A stretch of DNA of 64,000 bases from PALSA-911 sp963743035 (GTDB lineage: Bacteria; Pseudomonadota; Alphaproteobacteria; Acetobacterales; Acetobacteraceae). The notes under the pieces are model-generated. The model was not told the origin of the DNA. It did no database searches and was given only the letters and a program-made list of their open reading frames with translations. Within the stretch, counting starts at the first letter, position 1. Every line of letters begins with the position of its first letter. This document shows, in pieces, positions 53,443 to 62,851 of the stretch. Position numbers and translations under genes: made by a program. The stretch spans positions 186,001 through 250,000 of the forward strand of contig CAVUOB010000005.1 of the NCBI GenBank assembly GCA_963743035.1, written 5' to 3'.

Positions 53443-54933
53443 ATGCGCCACAGCGCCCCGCTTCCCCCCAACTACACCCCGATCCCGCCGATCTGGGCGG
53501 ACCTGTCGGCCTGGGCGGATCTGAACGTCTCGGGCGTCACCGCGGACAGCCGCGCGGTCGGCCCCGGCGCGCTGTTCGTCGCCATCCCCGGCACCCGCCA
53601 GGACGGCCGCGCCTTCATCGGCCAGGCGGTCGCCGCCGGTGCGGTGGCGGTGCTGGCGCCGCCCGGCACTGCCTGGCCCGCTGGCGTGCCGCCCCGCCCG
53701 CTGATCGAGGATCCGGAGCCGCGCCGGGCCCTGGCCCGCGCCGCCGCGCTGCTGGCCGGGCGCCAGCCGCGCCAGATCGTCGCCGTCACCGGCACCAACG
53801 GCAAGACCAGCAGCGTGGAGTTCCTGCGCCAGATCTGGACCCATGCCGGCCATCGCGCCGCCAGCCTCGGCACGCTCGGGCTGCACGCCCCCGGCTTTGC
53901 CCCCGGGGCCGGCCTGACCACGCCCGACCCGGTCAGCCTGGCCGGCACGCTCGCCGCGCTCGCCGCCGCCGGAATCGAGCACGCCGCCATGGAGGCCTCC
54001 TCGCACGGCCTCGACCAGTTCCGGCTCGACGGCGTCAGTCTCGCGGCCGGCGCCTTCACCAACCTGACGCGCGACCATCTGGACTATCACGGCACCGAGG
54101 CCGCCTACCGCGCCGCCAAGCTGCGGCTATTCGCCGAGCTGCTGCCGCCGGGCGCGCCGGCGGTGGCCAATGCCGACATGGACGGCGAGACCCTGGCGCA
54201 GCTGACCGCGATCGCCGCCGGCCGCCGGCTGGCGCTGCACACCGTCGGCGAGGCCGGCACGGCGATCCGCCTGCTGCGCGCCATCCCGCGCCCGGATGGG
54301 CAGATCCTGGAGATCGAGACGGAAGGCGCGCGCCAAGAGCTGGCGCTGCCGCTGCCCGGGCGCTTTCAGGCCGACAACGCCCTGCTGGCCGCCTGCCTGG
54401 CGCTGGCGCTCGGCGAGGTCGGCGCGATCGGGCACATGCAATACCTCACCGGCGTGCGCGGGCGGATGGAGCTGGCCGCCCGGCTGGCGAACGGCGCGGC
54501 CGTCTATGTCGACTACGCCCACACCCCGGACGCGCTGGAACGGCTGCTGCTGGCGCTGCGTCCGCATACCGAAGGCCGGCTGCATCTGGTGTTCGGCGCC
54601 GGCGGCGATCGCGATCGCGGCAAGCGGCCGCTGATGGGCGCCATCGCCGCCCGCCTCGCCGACGCCGCCATCGTCACCGACGACAATCCGCGCAGCGAGG
54701 ATCCGGCGGCGATCCGCGCCGCCATCCGCGCCGCCTGCCCGGATGCCGCGGAGATCGGCGACCGCGCCGGGGCCATCGCCGCCGCCCTGTCCGACCTTGG
54801 ACCGGGCGACGTGCTGGCGATCGCCGGCAAGGGCCATGAGCAGGGCCAGACCGTCGGCACGACGGTGCTGCCGTTCGACGATGTCGAGACGGTCCGGCGG
54901 CTGGCAGGCCAAATCGAAGGAGGGCGGTCATGA
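53443..54933 (+). CDS. murE: UDP-MurNAc-L-Ala-D-Glu:meso-diaminopimelate ligase
   Basis: Adds the third stem-peptide residue in peptidoglycan synthesis. 496 residues from ATG 53443, 4 bases after the ftsI stop. VSGVTADSRAVGPGALFVAI is the N-domain substrate motif, VAVTGTNGKTSSVEFLRQIW the ATP-binding loop, and DDNPRSEDPAAIR holds the DNPR motif that selects meso-diaminopimelate, as expected for a Gram-negative wall. Overlaps murF by four bases. Confidence 0.98.
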   Translation: MRHSAPLPPNYTPIPPIWADLSAWADLNVSGVTADSRAVGPGALFVAIPGTRQDGRAFIGQAVAAGAVAVLAPPGTAWPAGVPPRPLIEDPEPRRALARAAALLAGRQPRQIVAVTGTNGKTSSVEFLRQIWTHAGHRAASLGTLGLHAPGFAPGAGLTTPDPVSLAGTLAALAAAGIEHAAMEASSHGLDQFRLDGVSLAAGAFTNLTRDHLDYHGTEAAYRAAKLRLFAELLPPGAPAVANADMDGETLAQLTAIAAGRRLALHTVGEAGTAIRLLRAIPRPDGQILEIETEGARQELALPLPGRFQADNALLAACLALALGEVGAIGHMQYLTGVRGRMELAARLANGAAVYVDYAHTPDALERLLLALRPHTEGRLHLVFGAGGDRDRGKRPLMGAIAARLADAAIVTDDNPRSEDPAAIRAAIRAACPDAAEIGDRAGAIAAALSDLGPGDVLAIAGKGHEQGQTVGTTVLPFDDVETVRRLAGQIEGGRS

Positions 54934-56363
54934 GACCGCTGTGGAATGCCGAGGATCTGCTGAACGCCACCGGCGGCACCATGGCGGAGAAATTCGCCGC
55001 CTCCGGCGTGTCCATCGACACCCGCACGCTGCGGCCCGGCGACCTGTTCATCGCCCTGGTCGGGGAGAACGGCGACGGGCACGCGCATGTCGCCGACGCC
55101 CTCGCCAAGGGCGCTGCAGGAGCGATGGTGCATCGTTCGGTGGCAGATGGAGCGAAGGATGGCGGCGCGCCGCCGGCCAGGAACCTGCTGGTGGTCGACG
55201 ACACGCTGGCCGCGCTGCACCGGCTCGGCGCCTTCGCCCGCGCCCGCTTCCCGGGCCGGGTGGTGGCGATCACCGGCAGCGTCGGCAAGACCACCACCAA
55301 GGAGATGCTGCGCACCATCCTGTCGGCGCAGGGCACCACCCATGCCGCGGCGGCGTCCTACAACAACCATTGGGGCGTGCCGCTGACGCTGGCGCGGCTG
55401 CCGCCGGACGCGGCCTATTGCATCGTCGAGATCGGCATGAACCACGCGGGCGAGATCGAGCCGCTGGCCGGCCTGGCGAGCCCGCATGTCGCCGTGATCA
55501 CCACCGTCGCGGCGGTGCATATCGGCCATCTCGGCAGCCTGGAGGCGATCGCCGACGAGAAGGCGAGCCTGCTGCGGGCGTTGGAACCGGACGGCGTGGC
55601 GGTGCTGCCGGCCGACCTGCCGCTCTATCCCCGCCTCGCCGCCGCCGGCCGCGCCGGTGCGAATATCCGCATCCTGCGCTTCGGCACCGCCGCGGACGCC
55701 GAGGCCCGGCTGATCGCGGCCGTGCCCGACGCCGAGGCCACCGAGATCCATGCCAGCGTCCTCGGCCAGGAGCTGCGCTTCCGCCTGCCCGCCGCCGGCC
55801 TGCACATGGCGATGAACGCGCTCGCCGCCCTCGGCGCCGCCGCGGCGCTGGGCGCCGATCCCGTCGCCGGCGCGGCGGCGCTGGGGCATTTCTCCCCCGT
55901 CGCCGGCCGCGGCGCGCGGCAGCGGATCCGTCTTCCCGGCGGCGAGGCGCTGCTGCTGGACGAGAGCTACAACGCCTCGACCGCCTCCATGCGCGCCGCG
56001 CTCGCGGTGCTGAAGCTGCAGCCGGCGAAGCGGCGCATCGCCGTGCTGGGAGACATGCTGGAACTCGGCGAACACGCCGCGGCCGAGCATGTCGGCCTGG
56101 CCGACGCGGTCCGTGCCTCGGCGGACCTGGTGTTCGCCTGCGGCCCGATGATGCGCCTCCTGTTCGAGGCGCTGCCACCCGATCTGCGCGGCGCGCATGC
56201 GCCGGACTCGGCCGACCTCGCCCCGATGATCGCCGCCGCGCTGGCGCCCGGAGACGCCGTGCTGGTCAAGGGCAGCCTCGGCAGCCGGATGAAGCGGATC
56301 GTCTCGGCGATCGAAGGACGGCACCAGCCGGCGAGAACCAAGAACCCGGCGGAGCCAGGCTGA
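54930..56363 (+). CDS. murF: UDP-MurNAc-tripeptide:D-Ala-D-Ala ligase
   Basis: Adds D-Ala-D-Ala to complete UDP-MurNAc-pentapeptide. 477 residues. VSIDTRTLRPGDLFIALVGE, the ATP loop VVAITGSVGKTTTKEMLRTI, NNHWGVPLTLARLP, IVEIGMNHAGEIEPLAGLA and LLDESYNASTASMRAAL are standard. Overlaps murE (4 bases) and touches mraY (the TGA shares its A with the mraY ATG). Confidence 0.98.
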   Translation: MRPLWNAEDLLNATGGTMAEKFAASGVSIDTRTLRPGDLFIALVGENGDGHAHVADALAKGAAGAMVHRSVADGAKDGGAPPARNLLVVDDTLAALHRLGAFARARFPGRVVAITGSVGKTTTKEMLRTILSAQGTTHAAAASYNNHWGVPLTLARLPPDAAYCIVEIGMNHAGEIEPLAGLASPHVAVITTVAAVHIGHLGSLEAIADEKASLLRALEPDGVAVLPADLPLYPRLAAAGRAGANIRILRFGTAADAEARLIAAVPDAEATEIHASVLGQELRFRLPAAGLHMAMNALAALGAAAALGADPVAGAAALGHFSPVAGRGARQRIRLPGGEALLLDESYNASTASMRAALAVLKLQPAKRRIAVLGDMLELGEHAAAEHVGLADAVRASADLVFACGPMMRLLFEALPPDLRGAHAPDSADLAPMIAAALAPGDAVLVKGSLGSRMKRIVSAIEGRHQPARTKNPAEPG

Positions 56364-57451
56364 TGCTGTTCAATATTTTCCGACCCTTCGCCGACCAGTT
56401 CGCGATGGCGAACCTGTTCCGCTACATCACCTTCCGCTCGGGCGCCGCCTGCCTGACGGCGCTGTTCATCGCCTTCATCCTTGGCCCGACGGTGATCCGC
56501 TGGCTGAAATCGGTGCAGCGCAGCGGCCAGCCGATCCGCGAGGACGGGCCGGAACGCCACCTGATCGAGAAGAAGGGCACGCCCACCATGGGCGGCGTGC
56601 TGATCCTGTTCGCGCTCGGCATCTCCACCCTGCTGTGGGCCGATCTGCGCAACGCCTATGTCTGGGCGGTGATGTTCGTCACGTTCGGCTATGGCCTGCT
56701 GGGCTTCTGCGACGACTACATGAAGCTGTCGCGGCGCAACCATCGCGGCGTCTCCGGGCGCACCAAGATGATCGTGCAGGCGGCGATCGGCCTGATCGCG
56801 GCGTTCTGGATCGTCTCGCTGAACCGCTCCGCGCTCGGCACCACGCTGACCTTCCCAGTGTTCAAGGACCTGCTGCTGCCGCTCGGCTTCCTGTTCCCGT
56901 TCTTCGCGATGGTGGTGATGCAGGGCAGCTCCAACGCGGTGAACCTGACCGACGGGCTCGACGGCCTCGCCATAGTGCCCACCATCATCGCCGCGGGCGT
57001 GTTCGCGCTGATCGCCTACATCGTCGGCAACCGCATCTTCGCCGACTACCTGCAGCTCAACGCGGTCCCGGGGGTCGGCGAGCTGGCGGTGTTCTGCTCG
57101 GCGCTGATCGGCGCAGGGCTCGGCTTCCTGTGGTTCAACACGCCGCCCGCGGCGGTGTTCATGGGCGACACCGGCAGCCTGGCACTCGGCGGCGCGCTGG
57201 GCGCCGTGGCGGTGGCGACCAAGCACGAGATCGTGCTGATGATCGTCGGCGGGCTGTTCGTGGTGGAGACCGTATCCGTCATCGTTCAGGTGTTCTGGTA
57301 CAAGCGCACCGGCCGGCGCGTGTTCCTGATGGCGCCGCTGCATCACCATTTCGAGAAGAAGGGCTGGGCCGAGCCCACCATCGTGATCCGCTTCTGGATC
57401 ATTTCCATGATCCTGGCCCTGGTCGGCCTGGCCACGTTGAAGATCCGATGA
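56363..57451 (+). CDS. mraY: phospho-N-acetylmuramoyl-pentapeptide-transferase
   Basis: Integral membrane enzyme that makes lipid I from UDP-MurNAc-pentapeptide and undecaprenyl phosphate. 362 residues, about ten helices. KKGTPTMGGVLIL, FGYGLLGFCDDYMKLSRRNH (catalytic-site Asp pair), NAVNLTDGLDGLA and MAPLHHHFEKKGWAE are family landmarks. Start at 56363; overlaps murD by four bases. Confidence 0.98.
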   Translation: MLFNIFRPFADQFAMANLFRYITFRSGAACLTALFIAFILGPTVIRWLKSVQRSGQPIREDGPERHLIEKKGTPTMGGVLILFALGISTLLWADLRNAYVWAVMFVTFGYGLLGFCDDYMKLSRRNHRGVSGRTKMIVQAAIGLIAAFWIVSLNRSALGTTLTFPVFKDLLLPLGFLFPFFAMVVMQGSSNAVNLTDGLDGLAIVPTIIAAGVFALIAYIVGNRIFADYLQLNAVPGVGELAVFCSALIGAGLGFLWFNTPPAAVFMGDTGSLALGGALGAVAVATKHEIVLMIVGGLFVVETVSVIVQVFWYKRTGRRVFLMAPLHHHFEKKGWAEPTIVIRFWIISMILALVGLATLKIR

Positions 57452-58836
57452 CCGCGTTCTCCGCCACCCTGTTCGAAGGCAAGAGCTTCGCCGTCGTCGG
57501 GCTGGGCCGCAACGGGCTGCCGGCCGCGCACGCCCTGTCCGCCATGGGCGCGGAGGTACTGGCATGGGACGACAACCCGATGGCCCGCGCCGCCGCATCC
57601 GGCCCGCGCATCTCGGTCGGCGATCCCTCGCGCAGCGGGCGGCGCTTCGATGCGCTGGTGCTGTCACCGGGCATCCCGCATCTGCTGCCCGCGCCGCACC
57701 CGATCGCCACCTGGGCGCGCGAGCAGGACATCCCGATCCTGTCGGATGCGGAACTGCTGTTCCACGCCGTGCTCGCCAGCGGCTCGCGCGCGCGCTTCGC
57801 CGGCATCACCGGCACCAACGGCAAATCCACCACCACGGCGCTGCTGGCCCATATCCTGGATGCCGCCGGCATCGCCAACGCGGCCGGCGGCAATCTCGGT
57901 CCCGCCGCCCTGGCGCTGCCGCGGCTCGGCGATGACGGCGTCTATGTCCTCGAGATGTCGTCTTACATGTTGGAGCGAATCGCCGCCCTCCGGTTCGATG
58001 CGGCGGCGATGCTCAACCTCAGCGCCGATCACCTGGACCGCCATCTGGACATGGCCGGATACGCCACGGCGAAGCGTGCGATCTTCGGCCGCCAGCGGCC
58101 CGAGGACCTCGCCGTCATCGGCATCGACGATGCCGACAGCCGGGCCATGGCCGCGGAGCTGCGCCGCCATGACAAGCGGATCGCGACGATCTCCGGCGTC
58201 CGCCCGGCCGATATCTGGTGCGAGCATGGCGTGCTGCGCGACGATGCCGGCCCGATCCTGCGCATGGCGGACGCCCCCGCCCTGCCCGGCTCGCACAATG
58301 CCCAGAACGCCGCCGCCGCCAGCGCCATGGCGTTCCATCTCGGCGCCTCGCGCCAGGATGTCGCGCGCGCCATCGCCAGCTTCCCCGGCCTGCCACACCG
58401 CCAGCAGCGCGTCGGCGTGCGCGACGGCATCGCCTTCGTCAACGACAGCAAGGCGACCAACGCCGACGCCGCCGCCCGCGCGCTGGCCTGCTACCCGAAG
58501 CTGGTGTGGATCGCCGGCGGCATCGCCAAGGAGGGCGGGATCGAGGCGCTGGTGCCCTGGTTCCGGCGCATCGCCCATGCCGTGCTGATCGGCCGCGACG
58601 CGCCGATGCTGGCCGCCACGCTGGACGCCCATTCCATCCCCTACACGCTGGCCGGCACGCTCGATGCCGCGGTTCCGGCCGCCTTCGCCGCCGCCCGCAG
58701 GCTTGGGGCGGATACCGTGCTGCTGTCGCCGGCCTGCGCCAGCTTCGACCAGTTCCCCGGTTTCGACGCCCGCGGCGAGCAGTTTGCCGCCCTCGTTGCC
58801 GGGCTTGCGGCTCCCGGCCAGGGGAGGGCCGACTGA
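57448..58836 (+). CDS. murD: UDP-MurNAc-L-alanine:D-glutamate ligase
   Basis: Adds D-Glu to UDP-MurNAc-L-Ala. 462 residues. FAVVGLGRNGLPAAHALSAM opens the N-domain; AGITGTNGKSTTTALLAHIL is the ATP loop; YVLEMSSYMLERIAAL and HRQQRVGVRDGIAFVNDSKA (with the NDSKATN motif) are diagnostic. Overlaps mraY and shares a base with ftsW. Confidence 0.98.
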   Translation: MTAFSATLFEGKSFAVVGLGRNGLPAAHALSAMGAEVLAWDDNPMARAAASGPRISVGDPSRSGRRFDALVLSPGIPHLLPAPHPIATWAREQDIPILSDAELLFHAVLASGSRARFAGITGTNGKSTTTALLAHILDAAGIANAAGGNLGPAALALPRLGDDGVYVLEMSSYMLERIAALRFDAAAMLNLSADHLDRHLDMAGYATAKRAIFGRQRPEDLAVIGIDDADSRAMAAELRRHDKRIATISGVRPADIWCEHGVLRDDAGPILRMADAPALPGSHNAQNAAAASAMAFHLGASRQDVARAIASFPGLPHRQQRVGVRDGIAFVNDSKATNADAAARALACYPKLVWIAGGIAKEGGIEALVPWFRRIAHAVLIGRDAPMLAATLDAHSIPYTLAGTLDAAVPAAFAAARRLGADTVLLSPACASFDQFPGFDARGEQFAALVAGLAAPGQGRAD

Positions 58837-59993
58837 TGGCCGGACTGTCGCGCGCCGACAACTCCACCCTCGGGCGCTGGTGGTGGACGGTCGACCGCTG
58901 GACGCTCGGCGCCGTCGGCACGCTGATCGGCGTCGGCTACATCATGATGCTGGCCGCGAGCCCGGCGGTGGCCGAGCGCATCGGCCAGTCGCGCGACATC
59001 TTCATCCTCAAGCAGGTGGTGTTCCTGGCGCTGGCCGGCGCGGTGGTGGTGGGCGTCTCGCTGCTCTCCCCGCGCGAGGTGCGCCGGCTGGCGCTCGGGG
59101 GCTGCATCGTCGCCCTGATCCTGACCGCCATGACCATGGTCTCCGGCGTCGAGATCAAGGGCGCGCGGCGCTGGATCTCGATCCCCGGCATGACGCTGCA
59201 GCCGAGTGAGTTCCTGAAGCCCTGCTTCGCCGTGGTCGCCGCCTGGCTGATCAGCGAAGGCCGCCGCACCGCCAGCACCGGCGTGAAGTCGCTGCGCAAC
59301 TGCATGGGGCTGTCCTGGGGCGTGCCGATGGCGCTGGGCATCTTCGCGGTGATCTTCCTGCTGCTGAAATCGCAGCCCGATATCGGCATGCTCGCGGTCG
59401 TCACCAGCGTGTTCTTCATCCAGCTCTATATCGCCGGGCTGCCGGTCGTGCTGGTGGGGTTCGGCATCCTCGGCCTCGGCGGCGCCGCGGCGGCGGCCTA
59501 TCTGCTGTTTCCGCATGTGCAGATGCGGGTGGAGAAATACCTGCACCCGACGCTGGAATCGGCCTACCAGCCGACGCTGGCGCTGGAGGCGTTCGGCAAT
59601 GGCGGCCTGCTCGGCCGCGGCCCCGGCGAAGGGCGGGTGAAGAACCAGCTGCCCGACGCGCATGCCGACTTCGTGTATGCCGTCGCCGGCGAGGAATTCG
59701 GCCTGATCATCTGCCTGCTGATCCTGGGCATCTTCGCCTTCATCGTGCTGCGCGGCATCCTGCGGCTGCTGCACGAACAGGATTTGTTCATCACCCTGGC
59801 CTGCACCGGCCTGGTCGCCGGCTTCGGGCTGCAGGCCTTCGTGAACATGGCCTCGTCGCTGGCGCTGATCCCCACCAAGGGCATGACGCTGCCGTTCATC
59901 TCCTATGGCGGCTCCTCGGCGCTCGCGGTGGCGCTCGGCATGGGCATGCTGCTGGCGCTGACCCGGCGCCGCCATCATGGCGATCCCCCATGA
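58836..59993 (+). CDS. ftsW: FtsW, septal peptidoglycan glycosyltransferase (SEDS family)
   Basis: Polytopic membrane polymerase that works with FtsI at the septum. 385 residues with about ten helices. GARRWISIPGMTLQPSEFLK, KSQPDIGMLAVVTSVFF, GRGPGEGRVKNQLPDAHADF and MTLPFISYGGSSALAVALGM are the standard SEDS motifs. The short N-terminal cytosolic region is followed directly by helix 1. Ends 13 bases before murG. Confidence 0.97.
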   Translation: MAGLSRADNSTLGRWWWTVDRWTLGAVGTLIGVGYIMMLAASPAVAERIGQSRDIFILKQVVFLALAGAVVVGVSLLSPREVRRLALGGCIVALILTAMTMVSGVEIKGARRWISIPGMTLQPSEFLKPCFAVVAAWLISEGRRTASTGVKSLRNCMGLSWGVPMALGIFAVIFLLLKSQPDIGMLAVVTSVFFIQLYIAGLPVVLVGFGILGLGGAAAAAYLLFPHVQMRVEKYLHPTLESAYQPTLALEAFGNGGLLGRGPGEGRVKNQLPDAHADFVYAVAGEEFGLIICLLILGIFAFIVLRGILRLLHEQDLFITLACTGLVAGFGLQAFVNMASSLALIPTKGMTLPFISYGGSSALAVALGMGMLLALTRRRHHGDPP

Positions 59994-60006
59994 CGGAGCA
60001 GCGGAC

Positions 60007-61122
60007 ATGAGGGGACCTGCCGTGCAACCCATCGTCATCGCCGCCGGCGGTACCGGCGGGCATTTCTTCCCCGCCGAGGCGCTGGCCACGGCGCTGGTCG
60101 GCCGCGGCCACCGCGTCGCGCTGATGACGGATGCGCGCTCCGGCGCGCTGAACAGCGCGGTGTTCGCCGGGCGCGAGACCTATACATTGTCCGGCGCCGG
60201 CATCGCCGGGCACGGCCTTGTGAAGGCCGCGCGGGCCGGCTTCTCCCTCGCCGCCGGCGTGATCCAGGCGCGCGCCATCCTCGGGCGCATCGGCGCCGCC
60301 GCGGTGGTCGGCTTCGGCGGCTATCCCTCGGTTGCGCCGGTGATCGCCGCGCGGCTGCTGCGCCGCCGGCCGATGCTCATCCTGCACGAGCAGAACGCCG
60401 TGCTCGGCCGCGCCAACCGCTTCCTCGCGCCGCGCGCCGACCTGCTGGCGCTGAGCTTCGAGGCTACCGAGCGGGTGCCGGAAACCGCCGCCACCCAGGT
60501 CACCGGCAACCCCGTGCGCCCCGCCATCGCCGCGCTGGCGGACCGGCCCTATACGCCGGCCACCGGCACGATCGACTTGCTGGTCCTCGGCGGCTCGCTC
60601 GGAGCGCGGATCTTCTCCGACGTCGTGCCCGGCGCCGTGTCCTCCCTGCCCGAGGCGCTGCGCGCCCGGCTGCGCATCATCCAGCAATGCCGCGCCGAGG
60701 ATATCGAGCGCGTGCGCGCCGCCTACGAAGCCGCCGGTATCGCCGCCGAATTGTCCACCTTCTTTCCCGATGTCGCCGACCGGCTGGCCGCCGCGCACCT
60801 GGTCATCGCCCGCGCCGGCGCCTCGACCGTCGCCGAACTCGCGGTCGCCGGACGGCCGTCGATCCTGGTGCCGCTGCCGTCCGCAATCGACGACCACCAG
60901 AGCGCCAACGCCCGCGCCCTGGCCGAGGCCGGCGCCGCCTGGCCGATGCCGCAAGCCCGCTTCACGCCGGCAAGCCTCGCCGAAACCCTGGCCCGGCTGT
61001 TCGCCGACCCCGCCACGCTCGCCGCAGCCTCGGCCGCGGCACGCACCCAGGCCCGCACCGACGCCGCCAACCGCCTCGCCCACATCGTCGAGGCCCTGAT
61101 GCTGAAGGACCTCGCGGTATGA
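60007..61122 (+). CDS. murG: UDP-GlcNAc:lipid I N-acetylglucosaminyltransferase
   Basis: Makes lipid II on the inner face of the membrane. 371 residues from the ATG at 60007, with GGAG about 10 bases ahead; the frame opens ten codons earlier. VIAAGGTGGHFFPAEALATA, VGFGGYPSVAPVIAARLL, LILHEQNAVLGRANR, LGGSLGARIFSDVVP and IARAGASTVAELAVAGRPSI are typical GT28 motifs. Unlike its neighbours it is not overlapped downstream: a 289-bp gap with a family A palindrome separates it from murC. Confidence 0.98.
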   Translation: MRGPAVQPIVIAAGGTGGHFFPAEALATALVGRGHRVALMTDARSGALNSAVFAGRETYTLSGAGIAGHGLVKAARAGFSLAAGVIQARAILGRIGAAAVVGFGGYPSVAPVIAARLLRRRPMLILHEQNAVLGRANRFLAPRADLLALSFEATERVPETAATQVTGNPVRPAIAALADRPYTPATGTIDLLVLGGSLGARIFSDVVPGAVSSLPEALRARLRIIQQCRAEDIERVRAAYEAAGIAAELSTFFPDVADRLAAAHLVIARAGASTVAELAVAGRPSILVPLPSAIDDHQSANARALAEAGAAWPMPQARFTPASLAETLARLFADPATLAAASAAARTQARTDAANRLAHIVEALMLKDLAV

Positions 61123-61130
61123 CTCGGCCG

Positions 61131-61385
61131 CACGCCAAGACCGGGGCTCTGCCCCGGACCCCGGCAGGGCTCTGCCCTGCACCCGCCAAGGGACAGTCGT
61201 CCCTTGGATCCCTCGGACTGGTTTGTTGGGAAGGGGGCGCAACCGACGAAGCCGTCGATAGGCTACGGCATGCCCCCTTCCCAACAAACCAAATGGAAAG
61301 GGGTCAAGGGGATGACCATCCCCTTGCGGGGTGGAGGGGCAGCGCCCCTCCTGGGGTCTGGGGCAAAGCCCCAGCCTTGCCTGGC
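61131..61385. repeat. large nested palindrome, family A copy 5, inside the dcw operon
   Basis: Left half: CCGGGGCTCTGCCCCGG, GCAGGGCTCTGCCCTGC and CAAGGGACAGTCGTCCCTTG hairpins. Centre: a perfect 20-bp stem, TGGTTTGTTGGGAAGGGGGC (61219-61238) with its complement (61272-61291). Right half: CAAGGGGATGACCATCCCCTTG-type, GAGGGGCAGCGCCCCTC and TGGGGCAAAGCCCCA hairpins. It is nearly the same as copy 2 except in the central stem and loop. It separates murG from murC, both rightward; as RNA it would fold strongly and could cut down transcription of the downstream genes. Confidence 0.85.
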
Positions 61386-61411
61386 GCCGGCCACCGCGGA
61401 GGACCTTCGGC

Positions 61412-62851
61412 ATGAGGGCCCTTCCGCTCAGCATTGGCACGATTCATTTCGTTGGCATTGGCGGCATCGGCATGTCTGGGATTGCCGAGGTGCTGCATAA
61501 TCTCGGCTACACCGTGCAGGGCAGCGACATTGCCGACAGTGCCAATGTCCGGCGTCTGCGCGATGCCGGCATTCCCGTATCTGTCGGCCATGCCGAGGCC
61601 AATCTCGGCGCCGCGCAGGTCGTGGTGGTTTCCACCGCGGTCAGGCGCGACAATCCCGAGGTCGCCGCCGCCCGCGCCCGGCTCATCCCGGTGGTGCGCC
61701 GCGCCGAGATGCTGGCCGAGCTGATGCGGCTGAAATGGGCCATTGCCATCGGCGGCACGCATGGCAAGACCACGACCACCAGCATGGTCGCGGCGGTGCT
61801 GGAGGCGGCGAATATCGATCCCACCGTGATCAATGGCGGGATCATCAACGCCTACGGCACCAATACCCGCCTCGGTTCCGGCGACTGGATGGTGGTGGAG
61901 GCGGACGAGAGCGACGGCAGCTTCCTGCGCCTGCCCGCGGTGATCGCGGTGGTGACCAACATGGATCCCGAGCATCTGGACCATTGGGGCACCGCGGAGG
62001 CGATGGTGGCCGGCTATGACCAGTTCGTCGCCAACATCCCGTTCTACGGCTTCGCCGTGCTGTGCATCGACCATCCCGGCGTGCAGCAGATGATCCCGCG
62101 CCTGTCGGACCACCGCATCGTCACCTACGGCTTCTCCCAGCAGGCCGATATCCGCGCCGAGAACGTCCGCGCCGACCGCGCCGGCTCCACGTTCGAGGTC
62201 GTGGTGACCGATCGCGGCCGCAACCGCACGCGGCGGATCGACCGCATCCGCCTGCCCATGCTCGGCAGCCACAACGTGCAGAACGCGCTGGCCGCCATCG
62301 CCATCGGCTTGGAGATGGAGATCGACGACACCACGCTGCGCAATGCGTTCCTGGGCTTCAAGGGCGTCAAGCGCCGCTTCACCAAGACCGGCGAGGCCGG
62401 CGGCATCACCATCATCGACGATTACGGCCACCACCCGGTGGAGATCGCCGCGGTGCTGAAGGCGGCGCGCCAGGCCGGCGCGCGCGACGTGGTGGCGGTG
62501 GTGCAGCCGCATCGCTACTCGCGGCTGTCCACGCTGTTCAACGAGTTCTGCACCTGCATGAACGACGCCGGCACGGTGATCGTCGCCGATGTCTATCCGG
62601 CCGGCGAGGCGCCGCTGCCGGGCGTCAACCGCGACGCCCTGGTGGAGGGCCTGCGCGCGCGCGGCCACCGCTCGGTCGTGGCACTGCCCGGCCAGGCGCA
62701 TCTGGCGGAGATGGTCAACGCCATCGCCCGGCCCGGCGATTTCGTCGTCTGCCTTGGCGCCGGCAACATCACCGCCTGGGCGCAGACGCTGCCCGCCGAA
62801 CTCGCGGCGCTGCAGGCCGGCGGCGGCAGGCGGATGGGGGAAGCGTCATGA
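61412..62851 (+). CDS. murC: UDP-N-acetylmuramate:L-alanine ligase
   Basis: First amino-acid-adding ligase of the wall pathway. 479 residues from the ATG at 61412, which has GCGGAGG upstream; the frame open to 61331 only translates the palindrome. IHFVGIGGIGMSGIAEVLHN is the N-domain motif, AIGGTHGKTTTTSMVAAVLE the ATP loop, VVEADESDGSFLRL and IDDYGHHPVEIAAVL the remaining ligase motifs. Overlaps murB by four bases. Confidence 0.98.
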   Translation: MRALPLSIGTIHFVGIGGIGMSGIAEVLHNLGYTVQGSDIADSANVRRLRDAGIPVSVGHAEANLGAAQVVVVSTAVRRDNPEVAAARARLIPVVRRAEMLAELMRLKWAIAIGGTHGKTTTTSMVAAVLEAANIDPTVINGGIINAYGTNTRLGSGDWMVVEADESDGSFLRLPAVIAVVTNMDPEHLDHWGTAEAMVAGYDQFVANIPFYGFAVLCIDHPGVQQMIPRLSDHRIVTYGFSQQADIRAENVRADRAGSTFEVVVTDRGRNRTRRIDRIRLPMLGSHNVQNALAAIAIGLEMEIDDTTLRNAFLGFKGVKRRFTKTGEAGGITIIDDYGHHPVEIAAVLKAARQAGARDVVAVVQPHRYSRLSTLFNEFCTCMNDAGTVIVADVYPAGEAPLPGVNRDALVEGLRARGHRSVVALPGQAHLAEMVNAIARPGDFVVCLGAGNITAWAQTLPAELAALQAGGGRRMGEAS

